Assembly (NCBI RefSeq): GCF_025147485.1
Contig: NZ_CP102263.1
Location: 3,857,501 to 3,921,500, forward strand
Direction of reading: 5' to 3'
Length of the DNA: 64,000 nucleotides
Source: Bacteroides uniformis
Lineage (GTDB): Bacteria > Bacteroidota > Bacteroidia > Bacteroidales > Bacteroidaceae
Shown here: positions 44,586 through 53,280 of the stretch, piece after piece
How positions within the stretch are numbered: the stretch's first letter is position 1
How the letters are laid out: each line of letters starts with the position of its first letter
Translations under genes and position numbers: made by a program
The notes under the pieces: model-generated
Told to the model about the DNA's origin: nothing
The model's database searches: none
The model's input: only the letters and a program-made list of their open reading frames with translations

Positions 44586-44706
44586 GTGCCACACTTCGTC
44601 AATCGAAATGCCACACTTCACGAGGCCCAATCAATGGCATTTACCTCTGTGAAATGTGGCATTTTCCTTGCTGAAGTGTGGCATTCGGAATGATGGAATG
44701 CGGCGT
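44586..44706 (+). repeat. 22-bp-phased palindromic array, second copy
   Basis: Units start at 44586 and 44608 (GTGCCACACTTC and ATGCCACACTTC), then in the opposite sense at 44630, 44652, 44674 and 44696 (ATCAATGGCAT, AAATGTGGCAT, AAGTGTGGCAT and GAATGCGGCGT). Every step is 22 bp, the same phase and the same words as at 19931-20106, with two degenerate units. It lies between the convergent TlpA-like and MetE-like genes and could also act as a bidirectional terminator. Confidence 0.92.
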
Positions 44707-44709
44707 TTT

Positions 44710-45675
44710 TCAAGAGAAGATACGCGCAGCCATTTCCATCCCCAACCTTACGGTTTCCCACTGTTTCTCCTCATCGGCCTCCGAAGGCGAAAGAAGCGCA
44801 TTGGCATCCGGCAGACATAAAGTGAAACGTTTCAAAGGAATATAGTTCAATACACTTTCGGTTTTCGCCTGCAATTCATCCAATTCGTCTTCCTGAGGAT
44901 AATGGGACAGCACGAAACCGAACACCGCTTCCTTCTCGTGTATGAACCAGAGCAGACGGTTACGGTCGCACGCGCCACAGTCGTAATTCAGGAAATAAGC
45001 ATCGGCCCCATGCAGTTGCACCAGCATATCCGTAGGTGCATGGAATGCAACATACATCCCTGCAGGACGCTCACGCAAAACCCGGTTGTTGAGCCGGATG
45101 GTATCTTCCATTATCACCGAATGTACCCCGTCGAACTGGACGTAGCGGCAGCCTGCATCATAAAGTTTGGTAAGCAAAAATTTGTAGCAGGAAGCAATAT
45201 CATCCGTCAAAAGCCGGATGTCGGAGTAAACGGTTTCTATCTGAGTCCGCTCCACACGTTGAATAATCTGGGTCATAACCTCTGCCGGCGAAGGGATATG
45301 CTGTTTTTTCATCACCCCTCCGTCCACAATGGAATCAAGAAATGCGAATTCTTCCAGAATAGGATGCCGTAGCAAACTGAGCCGTCCTGTAATCTCCAAA
45401 GGAGAGCCTTCGGAGAAAGGCCGGCCGTCTTTGGAACAAATACCCTCCCAGCTTTCCAAAAAATCGCGACTTCGGAAACCACCATCGGAAACAACCTTCA
45501 TGCCTCCCAGCTCCAGCCGTTCCACCAGACTGCGCACTTCCGCATCTTCAACAGCCTGCAATATCTGCCGGCTCACCTGCCCGTTCTGATATTGCTCGCG
45601 GACATCCTTCAATGCACGAGGTACACAAAAAGCCCCAGCTATATCAATTTTAAACGGAGGAAATACATTTGCCAT
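44710..45675 (-). CDS. MetE C-terminal-like / UROD-MetE family methyltransferase-like protein
   Basis: This 321-residue TIM-barrel protein resembles the C-terminal catalytic half of cobalamin-independent methionine synthase and its free-standing relatives. It has FKIDIAGAFCVPRAL at the start, VVSDGGFRS, a YVQFDGVHS segment and YDCGACDRNRLL with Cys residues that could bind zinc. The substrate is unknown. The ATG at 45675 is chosen; another lies at 45681, and the frame is open to 45798. A long leader follows the promoter at 45806. Confidence 0.65.
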   Translation of the reverse strand: MANVFPPFKIDIAGAFCVPRALKDVREQYQNGQVSRQILQAVEDAEVRSLVERLELGGMKVVSDGGFRSRDFLESWEGICSKDGRPFSEGSPLEITGRLSLLRHPILEEFAFLDSIVDGGVMKKQHIPSPAEVMTQIIQRVERTQIETVYSDIRLLTDDIASCYKFLLTKLYDAGCRYVQFDGVHSVIMEDTIRLNNRVLRERPAGMYVAFHAPTDMLVQLHGADAYFLNYDCGACDRNRLLWFIHEKEAVFGFVLSHYPQEDELDELQAKTESVLNYIPLKRFTLCLPDANALLSPSEADEEKQWETVRLGMEMAARIFS

Positions 45676-46100
45676 GTTCATCCTTTCTTTGATTATTATA
45701 ATAATGATACTTTTGCCCCAATACCATGAGCAGCAAAGCAATACAATCGAATGGCAACAAGAAGTATTATCAAGGACTAAAAACCTTAAATAAACCAATT
45801 CGTTGCAAATATAACTAAAAAAATCGAAGATTCACAATCTGCCCAAAAGATTTATCTTCATTTGACACTTCGAAATCAGATGATGCTTATGCATGCAATA
45901 ATAATCAGTAATGAATAACTTTAAAAGTTATTTTTCATTAGAAGTTTTCCACTTTAAACAATTATATCATTAATAATCAATAGATTAACACTTTTTAAAC
46001 TACAAAAAGTTTTCCAAAAAGCAAAACCTATCAATAACTATAATATCTTTGTTTCCGCAATTAAACTAAAAAAGACAGTCACATTTAAGCATAAAAGGTT
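45676..46100. other. Divergent region between MetE-like and nrdD genes
   Basis: No gene is supported. The minus-strand -7 box TATATTTG is at 45806-45813, giving a leader of about 125 nt for the MetE-like gene. The plus-strand -7 box TATCTTTG is at 46044-46051, before nrdD. A 19-nt palindrome (AATAACTTTAAAAGTTATT, 45914-45932) lies in between, in very AT-rich DNA. Confidence 0.6.
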
Positions 46101-48308
46101 ATGATACAGACAGTACTCAAGCGCGACGGGCGCGTTGTCGGATTCAACGAAGAAAAAATAGCAACGGCCATCCGCAAAGCCATGTTGCATACAGACAAGG
46201 GGGAAGACCTGCAACTGATACACCAGATTACGGACCGCATCTCTTTCAAGGGAGATTCGCAGATGACGGTGGAAGCCATCCAGGATTTGGTGGAAGTGGA
46301 GCTGATGAAGAGCAGCCGCAAGGACGTTGCCCAGAAATACATCGCTTACCGCAACCAGCGAAGCATTGCCCGCAAAGCAAAGACGCGCGACATGTTCCTG
46401 GAAATCATTAACATCAAGTCCAACGACATCACACGCGAAAATGCCAACATGAATGCCGATACCCCGGCGGGCATGATGATGAAGTTTGCCAGCGAAACCA
46501 CCAAGCCTTTTGTGGACGACTATCTGCTGAGTGAAGAAGTGCTGGATGCTGTCACCCAGAACTATCTGCACATCCATGACAAGGATTATTATCCCACCAA
46601 GAGCCTGACATGCGTGCAACATCCGCTGGACCATATTCTGAAATACGGCTTCTCTGCCGGACACGGCGAATCGCGCCCGGCCAAACGCATCGAGACTGCC
46701 AGTATCCTGGGATGCATCTCGCTGGAAACAGCCCAGAACGAGATGCACGGCGGACAAGCCATCCCTGCATTCGATTTCTACCTTGCCCCCTACGTGCGCA
46801 ACAGCTTCATCGAGGAAGTCAAGAACCTGGAAGAACTGAATGGAAAAGACTATTCCCATCTCTATCAGAAGGAACTGGCCGACTATCTGCTGCAGCCGTT
46901 GGACGGACTGACGGGCGAGGACCGCATCGTACAGCATGCCGTCAACAAGACCGTATCGCGTGTGCACCAGTCCATGGAGGCGTTTATCCATAACATGAAC
47001 ACCATCCACTCACGCGGCGGCAACCAAGTGGTGTTCAGCTCCATCAACTACGGCACAGACACCTCTGCCGAGGGGCGCTGCATCATCCGCGAGCTGCTGA
47101 AAAGCACCTATCAAGGGGTAGGAAACGGAGAAACCGCCATCTTCCCCATCCAGATATGGAAAAAGAAACGGGGTGTGAGCTACCTGCCTGAAGACCGCAA
47201 CTACGACCTCTACCAACTGGCCTGCAAGGTGACGGCACGGCGTTTCTTCCCGAACTTCCTGAACCTGGACGCCACCTTCAACCAAAGCGAGGACTGGAAA
47301 GCCGATGACCCGAAACGCTACCAGCATGAAGTTGCTACCATGGGATGCCGTACCCGTGTATTCGAAAACCGTTTCGGACCGAAGACCTCCATCGGACGCG
47401 GCAACATCTCTTTCTCTACCATCAACATCGTCCGTCTGGGCATTGAGTGCATGAACATCGAAGACAAAGAACAGCGCATCGCCCGGTTCTTTGCCAAGTT
47501 GGATAGTATGCTCGAAGTGACCGCACGCCAGCTGCACGAGCGCATGGAGTTTCAAAAGACCGCCTTCGCCAAGCAGTTCCCGCTACTGATGTCTGCCTTG
47601 TGGATAGGCAGCGAGAAGCTGAAACCGAACGATACGATTGCTTCCGTCATCAACCAGGGAACACTGGGAATCGGTTTCATCGGGTTGGCAGAATGTCTCG
47701 TGGCATTGCTCGGAAAACATCACGGCGAATCTGGCGAAGCCCAGGAGCTGGGACTGAAAATCGTGACCTATATGCGCGACCGTGCCAACCAGTTCTCGGA
47801 GCAATACCAGCACAACTACAGCGTGCTTGCCACTCCTGCCGAAGGGCTGTCGGGCAAGTTCACCCGCATCGACCGTAAGAAGTTCGGCACGCTGCCGGGC
47901 ATTACGGACCGTGACTACTACACCAACTCCAACCACGTGCCCGTATACTACAAATGCAGCGCCCGCCACAAAGCGGAAGTGGAGGCTCCTTATCATGAGC
48001 TGACCCGCGGCGGACACATCTTCTATGTGGAGATAGACGGTGACGCCACCCACAATCCGGAAGTCATTATGCGTGTAGTGGACATGATGGACCAATACAA
48101 CATCGGCTACGGTTCGGTAAACCACAACCGTAACCGCTGTCTGGAGTGCGGCCACGAAAACTCCACCCCAAACCTGGAAGAATGCCCGAAGTGCGGCAGC
48201 AAGCATATCGACAAGCTGCAACGCATCACCGGCTACCTGGTGGGGACAACCGACCGCTGGAACAATGCCAAGCTGGCAGAGTTGAACGACAGGGTCGTTC
48301 ATAATTAA
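46101..48308 (+). CDS. nrdD: Anaerobic ribonucleoside-triphosphate reductase
   Basis: This 735-residue class III reductase makes dNTPs without oxygen. The N-terminal ATP-cone (VLKRDGRVVGFNEEKIATAI, about 5-90) gives allosteric control. The C-terminal part has four Cys in a zinc site (CLECGHENSTPNLEECPKCGS) and the glycyl-radical loop RITGYLVGT. It is followed by nrdG, which generates the radical. The gene has its own promoter at 46044-46051. A normal length supports an intact, active enzyme suited to a strict anaerobe. Confidence 0.96.
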   Translation: MIQTVLKRDGRVVGFNEEKIATAIRKAMLHTDKGEDLQLIHQITDRISFKGDSQMTVEAIQDLVEVELMKSSRKDVAQKYIAYRNQRSIARKAKTRDMFLEIINIKSNDITRENANMNADTPAGMMMKFASETTKPFVDDYLLSEEVLDAVTQNYLHIHDKDYYPTKSLTCVQHPLDHILKYGFSAGHGESRPAKRIETASILGCISLETAQNEMHGGQAIPAFDFYLAPYVRNSFIEEVKNLEELNGKDYSHLYQKELADYLLQPLDGLTGEDRIVQHAVNKTVSRVHQSMEAFIHNMNTIHSRGGNQVVFSSINYGTDTSAEGRCIIRELLKSTYQGVGNGETAIFPIQIWKKKRGVSYLPEDRNYDLYQLACKVTARRFFPNFLNLDATFNQSEDWKADDPKRYQHEVATMGCRTRVFENRFGPKTSIGRGNISFSTINIVRLGIECMNIEDKEQRIARFFAKLDSMLEVTARQLHERMEFQKTAFAKQFPLLMSALWIGSEKLKPNDTIASVINQGTLGIGFIGLAECLVALLGKHHGESGEAQELGLKIVTYMRDRANQFSEQYQHNYSVLATPAEGLSGKFTRIDRKKFGTLPGITDRDYYTNSNHVPVYYKCSARHKAEVEAPYHELTRGGHIFYVEIDGDATHNPEVIMRVVDMMDQYNIGYGSVNHNRNRCLECGHENSTPNLEECPKCGSKHIDKLQRITGYLVGTTDRWNNAKLAELNDRVVHN

Positions 48309-48445
48309 AAATTGAAAATTAAAAATTAAAGGGCTGCGCAGTGCAAAGCGGAGCTTCATTTTTAATGGTTGACGTTTAATTTTTAATGATTAATGTTCAG
48401 CTTCCTACCTGCGATGTTTAATTTTTAATTATTAATTCCCTACTC
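48309..48445 (+). repeat. Word-repeat element between nrdD and nrdG
   Basis: AAAATTAAAAATTAAA words directly after the stop are complementary to TTTAATTTTTAATGATTAATG and a second similar right arm ending near 48438. A GGGCTGCGCAG core lies at 48331-48341. This is the same family as the trp operon elements. Confidence 0.82.
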
Positions 48446-48952
48446 ATGCTTTCTATTCTCGACATTTTAGAAGATACCACAGTAGACGGTCCGGGCTTCC
48501 GGACCGCCATTTATGCTGCCGGATGCCCCAACGGTTGTCCCGGTTGCCACAATCCGGAGTCGTGGGACATCAACCGCGGGCACTGGATGAGTACGGAAGA
48601 GATTCTGGAAAAAGTCCTTGCCGACAACTTTGCAGACGTCACCTTCAGTGGTGGAGACCCGATGTTCCAGCCGGAAGGATTCACCCAACTGGCGCATGCC
48701 ATCAAGGAGCGGAGCCGGAAAAACATCTGGTGCTATACGGGCTATACTTTCGAAAAACTACTGCGCAACCCGCGCCAAGCCCAACTGCTGAAGTACATCG
48801 ACGTACTGGTGGACGGCAAATTCAAGAAAGAACTGAGGGATGAGGAACTCTATTTCCGGGGAAGCCGCAACCAGCGTCTGATTGACGTACAAACATCCCT
48901 GCAAAAAGGCGAAACCGTCATTTACCACTATAATCCGAAAAAGGGCATTTAA
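48446..48952 (+). CDS. nrdG: Anaerobic ribonucleotide reductase activating protein (radical SAM)
   Basis: This 168-residue radical SAM enzyme installs the glycyl radical in NrdD. The cluster motif is C27-x3-C31-x2-C34 in AAGCPNGCPGCHNPESWD. VTFSGGDPMFQPEG is the SAM-binding GGD region. It is separated from nrdD by a 137-bp repeat element without a promoter, so co-transcription is likely. Confidence 0.95.
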   Translation: MLSILDILEDTTVDGPGFRTAIYAAGCPNGCPGCHNPESWDINRGHWMSTEEILEKVLADNFADVTFSGGDPMFQPEGFTQLAHAIKERSRKNIWCYTGYTFEKLLRNPRQAQLLKYIDVLVDGKFKKELRDEELYFRGSRNQRLIDVQTSLQKGETVIYHYNPKKGI

Positions 48953-49006
48953 AAAAGAAGAGAAGTTTTCAAAAATATATGAGCACTTTTATAATGTTAT
49001 AATATC

Positions 49007-49075
49007 AGGCGCGAATTACACGGAATAACACGGATTCAATAAACAAAATCCGTGAAATCCGCGTAATCCGCGCCT
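49007..49075 (+). repeat. Inverted repeat after nrdG
   Basis: Imperfect arms at 49007-49036 and 49047-49075 are built from the words ACACGGA and ATCCGCG. The element lies between the convergent nrdG and ThrE genes and may terminate both. Confidence 0.8.
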
Positions 49076-49116
49076 AAAAGAAAGTGTTAAGAGTTTTTTG
49101 ACACCCTCCACCTATA

Positions 49117-50463
49117 TCACCATTCTATAAATTTCCCTCTTTCCCTGCGCTTCTGCAGCTCCTCCTGAAGAAAGCGCTGCCTATCCTTGGCAATATACCG
49201 GCGGGCAAAGATATTGGGCACCGCCACTCCCAGCGCTATGCAGAGAATAATCAGTGAAGCCGTGATGCCGTTGGAAACAACCGCCGTCACCTCGCCTACC
49301 ACACCGTGCATATTGATAAGCCCGAAAAGTGCACGATACATCAGCACTCCCGGAATCATCGGGATGACAGAAGGAATCGTCAGTACGTGATTGGGAACAT
49401 GGAACCAATGCACTGCCTTCACGGCTATCAGGCTGACAACCATGCTGCCCATGAACGAACCTATCACCGGTCCGTAACCCAATTCGAAATTGACAAAGTT
49501 ACGCGTACAAACGGCAATGATACCGCCCACCGCAACAACCCACAACAAGCGCCGCTGTATGTTGAATATCATGGAAAATCCCATGGCAGCTATCGCCGCC
49601 GCAATGGCATACACCAGATAACTGTCATGAGGCACCATACTCAATTCGCTGAACTTCTTGTCAATCACGACATCCTCCACCGTCAGCAGGCGCATGGCTA
49701 TTACAATGCCGAAGGCCATTGCACAGACCATCAGCACCGTATTCACAGCCCGCACAATGCCCACCTGGATATAATTGTCAATCATATCATCCACAAAGTT
49801 TATCAGCGGCACCCCCGGAACGATGAACAGTGCACACGCCAACAACGGATGATAGGGAGTTTCCGAGAGCCCGGCAAACGAAGACACATAGGCCAGACAG
49901 GTAGAAATCAATGCGGCAATGGCAATACTCATATAGTGATTGATGCCGAACTCCATGCAACGGGCACGGACGCGGAAGCCGGCAAAAGCGCAGATAGAGG
50001 TAAACAGAAACGCCATCCAGTCACCACCGAACAGTTTACAGAAACCTCCGCAGGCAAAGCCGGCACCGATGGCAACAACGTATGGCACATAGTTCCGCTT
50101 CTTGTTTTTGATTCTTTCCAGTTCCTCCTCATACTGGTCGAGGGAATAGTCATTCTCAATAGCCCGCCAGGACAGTTTGCTGATTTCGGAAATGGCCGTC
50201 ATGTTGATGCCATGCTTTTCACATTTCTGGAATTTGGAGAACGAATGCAGGCCGTCGCTCACATTCACCACCAGCATGGTATAACTTACGTCGATGTGGA
50301 GCTTTTCTTCCGGCAGCCCCAGATAGGCGGCAACACGGTTCAGGTTACGAACAACACGGTTCGTATCAGCCGCACTCTCCACCAGCAGCTGTCCGGTACG
50401 AAGCAATAAATCGAGTTTCCTGCGCAGCAGGGCAATCTCTTGTTCAGTCAAAGTCTTATCCAT
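49117..50463 (-). CDS. Threonine/serine exporter (ThrE family, DUF1212)
   Basis: This 448-residue protein has an N-terminal cytoplasmic part (about 1-120, LLLRTGQLLVESAADTNRVV) and about ten membrane helices, consistent with a ThrE/DUF1212 domain followed by a ThrE_2 domain. Such proteins export threonine or serine. It stands alone, with its own -7 box upstream. The substrate is inferred from the family. Confidence 0.85.
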   Translation of the reverse strand: MDKTLTEQEIALLRRKLDLLLRTGQLLVESAADTNRVVRNLNRVAAYLGLPEEKLHIDVSYTMLVVNVSDGLHSFSKFQKCEKHGINMTAISEISKLSWRAIENDYSLDQYEEELERIKNKKRNYVPYVVAIGAGFACGGFCKLFGGDWMAFLFTSICAFAGFRVRARCMEFGINHYMSIAIAALISTCLAYVSSFAGLSETPYHPLLACALFIVPGVPLINFVDDMIDNYIQVGIVRAVNTVLMVCAMAFGIVIAMRLLTVEDVVIDKKFSELSMVPHDSYLVYAIAAAIAAMGFSMIFNIQRRLLWVVAVGGIIAVCTRNFVNFELGYGPVIGSFMGSMVVSLIAVKAVHWFHVPNHVLTIPSVIPMIPGVLMYRALFGLINMHGVVGEVTAVVSNGITASLIILCIALGVAVPNIFARRYIAKDRQRFLQEELQKRRERGKFIEW

Positions 50464-50492
50464 GAATCTTTTTACCTATTTTTTTGGAGGCA

Positions 50493-50551
50493 CAAAGATA
50501 GGCAAAATGTAGAAAACGATTTCATTCTTTCGGCAGAAAACTCTACCTTTG
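50493..50551. promoter_or_regulatory. Divergent -7 boxes for the ThrE and DUF6064 genes
   Basis: On the minus strand TATCTTTG is at 50493-50500. On the plus strand TACCTTTG is at 50544-50551. Each is about 25-30 bp from its start codon. Confidence 0.65.
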
Positions 50552-50575
50552 CAGCCGTTTTTTTAATGGACACAA

Positions 50576-51298
50576 ATGGAAATATTCTGGAATACTATCG
50601 CACAATACAACGAGGCCACCTGGTGGACACAGCTCCTCATCACCGCAGCAGGTATCCTGCTCACCACGCAACTCTACTGGAAACCGACCTTATGGGCAAA
50701 ACGCTCCATGAAAATCTACATGGTATTTCTGAACGGGTGGATATCCATCGTGTACTACATGATGTATTGCGGAGCGCGCGGACACCACCATATACTCGCC
50801 ATCTTCTGGGGAGTGATTGCAGTGTTGTGGCTATGGGATTTGTTTACCGGCTACACTCCGTTCGAGCGCAACCCGAAATACAAGGTACTGGTGGGGGTAC
50901 TCTATGCAATGCCTTTCCTCTACCCGCTCCTTTCGTGGGCACGCGGAATGGAATTTCCCATGATGACCACCACCGTGATGCCCTGCTCGGTAGCAGTTTT
51001 CACCATCGGGCTGCTGCTGGCTTTCTCGCGCAGGGTCAACCTGCTCGTCATTCTGTTCCTTTGCCACTGGGCGCTCATCGCCTTTTCCAAAGTCTACATC
51101 TACAAGATTCCCGAAGACCTGCTACTGGCAAGCGCCACTGTGCCTGCCATCTATCTGTTCTTCAAGAACTACTTTGAACAGAACTTGCACAAGGAAACCA
51201 AGCTGGGCGCACGGCTCATGAACTGGTTCCTTATCCTCATCTGTATAGTGGTCGGGGTACTGCTCAGCATGACGCTGCTCCATGGGATGAGAGGATAA
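50576..51298 (+). CDS. DUF6064-like membrane protein
   Basis: This 240-residue protein has about seven hydrophobic segments. It resembles the DUF6064 family (NEATWWTQLLITAAG near the N-terminus, conserved FLYPLLSW and the region around SRRVN). The function is unknown. It stands alone and converges on gpmA. Confidence 0.65.
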   Translation: MEIFWNTIAQYNEATWWTQLLITAAGILLTTQLYWKPTLWAKRSMKIYMVFLNGWISIVYYMMYCGARGHHHILAIFWGVIAVLWLWDLFTGYTPFERNPKYKVLVGVLYAMPFLYPLLSWARGMEFPMMTTTVMPCSVAVFTIGLLLAFSRRVNLLVILFLCHWALIAFSKVYIYKIPEDLLLASATVPAIYLFFKNYFEQNLHKETKLGARLMNWFLILICIVVGVLLSMTLLHGMRG

Positions 51299-51299
51299 A

Positions 51300-51325
51300 G
51301 AAATAGCGCGCTTCCGCGCGCCAAA
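51300..51325. terminator. GC-rich hairpin between DUF6064 and gpmA
   Basis: GCGCGC (51306-51311) and GCGCGC (51316-51321) enclose TTCC. It lies between two convergent stops and is followed by A/T-rich sequence on both sides. Confidence 0.5.
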
Positions 51326-51326
51326 A

Positions 51327-52073
51327 TCATTTCTTCTTTCCCTGATTGGCCACAGCCTCCATCAATTTCTTTATCTCCTCGGGGTCACCCAAGAAATAGT
51401 CTTTCGTCAAGTTCAGCTCATCGTCAAACTCAAAGACGTAGGGCACCGCCGTAGGCAGGTTCAGATGCACAATTTCATCGTCCGAAATATGCTTCAGATG
51501 CTTGATAATACCCCGCAGGCTATTGCCATGAGCCACTACCAGCAATTCGTCGGCCGTCTTCAGATTCGGGAAGATGACACATTTCCAGTAAGGCATGATA
51601 CGCTCAATCGTATCTTTCAACGACTCCGTACGGGGCAGTTCGGCATCGGGCACTTCTTGATAACGGTCCTCAAAACGCGGATTACGCGGGTCATCCTCGG
51701 CCAATGCATGCGGAGCCACATCAAAGCTCCGGCGCCATACCAACACCTGCTCGTCACCGTACTTGGCAGCCGTCTCTGCCTTGTTCAGCCCTTGCAACTG
51801 GCCGTAGTGTTTCTCATTCAACCTCCACGATTTCTCCACCGGAATCCAGTCCTGGTCGAGGCGGTCCAGCACACAATCCAGTGTCTTCACGGCACGCTTC
51901 AGATAGGAAGTATACGCCTTCTTGAAGCGGAATCCCTTTTCTGCCAGCAGCTCACCCGCCCTTACAGCTTCAGCAACGCCTTTCTCTGTCAAATCAACAT
52001 CCGTCCACCCCGTGAAGCGGTTTTCCTTATTCCATGCACTCTCGCCGTGGCGAAGCAAAACAATCTTTTTCAT
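51327..52073 (-). CDS. gpmA: 2,3-bisphosphoglycerate-dependent phosphoglycerate mutase
   Basis: This 248-residue glycolytic enzyme interconverts 3- and 2-phosphoglycerate. The phospho-His motif [10 protein letters not shown] is at residues 5-14. [16 protein letters not shown], a WRRSFD region and [14 protein letters not shown] (second catalytic His) are present. The length is normal. The small membrane protein gene upstream ends 36 bp before it, so the two may form one operon. Confidence 0.95.
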   Translation of the reverse strand: MKKIVLLRHGESAWNKENRFTGWTDVDLTEKGVAEAVRAGELLAEKGFRFKKAYTSYLKRAVKTLDCVLDRLDQDWIPVEKSWRLNEKHYGQLQGLNKAETAAKYGDEQVLVWRRSFDVAPHALAEDDPRNPRFEDRYQEVPDAELPRTESLKDTIERIMPYWKCVIFPNLKTADELLVVAHGNSLRGIIKHLKHISDDEIVHLNLPTAVPYVFEFDDELNLTKDYFLGDPEEIKKLMEAVANQGKKK

Positions 52074-52109
52074 ATAGTCTCCTTTCAGTTTTACCTATAG
52101 AACACCCGG

Positions 52110-52406
52110 CTACCTCCTCTTGTTCATGCAATAGCGGACCACATATACCAAAAGTATCAGAAACGCCACCCACACCATGCTGATGACCGGCAGGTAGCGG
52201 TTATACAAATATTCCCCTTCCTTCGGGACACGGTTGAAAGTACAGATTATGCAATTACAGCACGCATCGAGTGCATCATGCGAGAATACCGAAAAAACAA
52301 TGATAGCCACCCCCGCAAGAAGCATCATCAAAGTCCCCCACACCAGCCACTTACCAGCCACGGAAGGATGGAATTGCGAATGAGTGGAATGTACGAATCT
52401 AACCAT
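52110..52406 (-). CDS. Small two-helix membrane protein, unknown
   Basis: About 98 residues from the ATG at 52406, with two hydrophobic segments (VWGTLMMLLAGVAIIVFSVF and ISMVWVAFLILLVYVV) and three Cys in between (CCNCIIC). I do not recognise the family. The frame is open further upstream to a TTG at 52454, with another ATG at 52445. It is likely co-transcribed with gpmA. Confidence 0.5.
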   Translation of the reverse strand: MVRFVHSTHSQFHPSVAGKWLVWGTLMMLLAGVAIIVFSVFSHDALDACCNCIICTFNRVPKEGEYLYNRYLPVISMVWVAFLILLVYVVRYCMNKRR

Positions 52407-52462
52407 AAACACTTGTCTATTATTACCGGTACAAATGTCCTTCATTTTTAACAATCCGGCAA

Positions 52463-52620
52463 TACCTACTTTTCATCAAAAAGAGAGTCTGCCATCCCAA
52501 TTAGTAGGTAGCCGCGACCTCTATAAACCACGCCACAAGCTAACCCGAAATGGGGAGCGGCACAACACTAAAAGCCCTACATGTAGGTATTTCACGTTCT
52601 CCGGCAAAGCCTTTACTTTG
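52463..52620 (+). promoter_or_regulatory. Flavodoxin upstream region with repeated GTAGGTA words
   Basis: GTAGGTA occurs at 52504-52510 and 52583-52589, and inverted at 52463-52469. The second copy overlaps a 12-bp palindrome CCTACATGTAGG (52576-52587). A weak -7-like box TTACTTTG is at 52613-52620, about 30 bp before the ATG. Confidence 0.4.
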
Positions 52621-52649
52621 CAGCAAACAATTTAATCACTTTATTTACA

Positions 52650-53156
52650 ATGAAAAAGACTGGTGTTTTTTATGGTTCCAGTACCGGAACCTGCGAAGAG
52701 TTGGCTAACCAGATAGCCGAAAAGTTGGGAGTTTCCTCCACCGACGTACATAGTGTTGACAAGATGACCGCCGATAAAATCAAGGAATATGAAGTGCTGG
52801 TTCTAGGTACCTCCACTTGGGGAGACGGCGAACTGCAGGACGACTGGTATGACGGCGTAAAGGTACTGAAGAGCGCCGACCTTTCCATGAAGTTCGTAGC
52901 CTTATTCGGTTGCGGCGACTCCGACTCCTACTGCGACACATTCTGCGACGGCATCGGAGTACTCTACGAGGACCTGAAGGATAGCGGGTGTACCTTCTTG
53001 GGCAACAAAGTCAGCACGGACGGGTATTCCTTCTCCTCTTCCATCGCCGTGGTAGACGGTGCATTCGTAGGACTTCCCCTCGACGAAGTGAACGAAAGTA
53101 ACAAAACCGCCGAACGCATTGATGCCTGGACAGCCGAAATAAAAAGCAAGCTCTAG
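52650..53156 (+). CDS. fldA: Flavodoxin
   Basis: This 168-residue FMN protein carries electrons at low potential. The FMN-binding loop GSSTGTCEELA is at residues 9-19, and TSTWGDGELQDDWYD and a GCGDSDSYCDTFCDG region match long-chain flavodoxins. It is cytoplasmic. It often replaces ferredoxin under iron limitation. The gene stands alone. Confidence 0.95.
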   Translation: MKKTGVFYGSSTGTCEELANQIAEKLGVSSTDVHSVDKMTADKIKEYEVLVLGTSTWGDGELQDDWYDGVKVLKSADLSMKFVALFGCGDSDSYCDTFCDGIGVLYEDLKDSGCTFLGNKVSTDGYSFSSSIAVVDGAFVGLPLDEVNESNKTAERIDAWTAEIKSKL

Positions 53157-53164
53157 AAAAGAAA

Positions 53165-53197
53165 CAGACCATCCGTTTACTTTAAACGGATGGTCTG
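53165..53197 (+). terminator. Terminator after flavodoxin
   Basis: Perfect 15-bp arms at 53165-53179 and 53183-53197 with a 3-nt loop. Confidence 0.75.
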
Positions 53198-53227
53198 CCT
53201 GCATCATGCAGATGATATCTTTTATCT

Positions 53228-53274
53228 GAACAGATAATGTGTTCTGCCATATCCGCAGGCACATTATCTTTTTT
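53228..53274. terminator. Second hairpin between flavodoxin and glycogen phosphorylase
   Basis: AGATAATGTG and CACATTATCT form the outer stem, followed on the plus strand by a T run. It may serve both convergent genes. Confidence 0.55.
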
Positions 53275-53280
53275 ATGCTC

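Noticed and set aside
45676-45798. N-terminal extension of the MetE-like protein with poly-Ile
   Set aside because: It has low-complexity, leader-like sequence and family homology begins at MANVFPPFKID.
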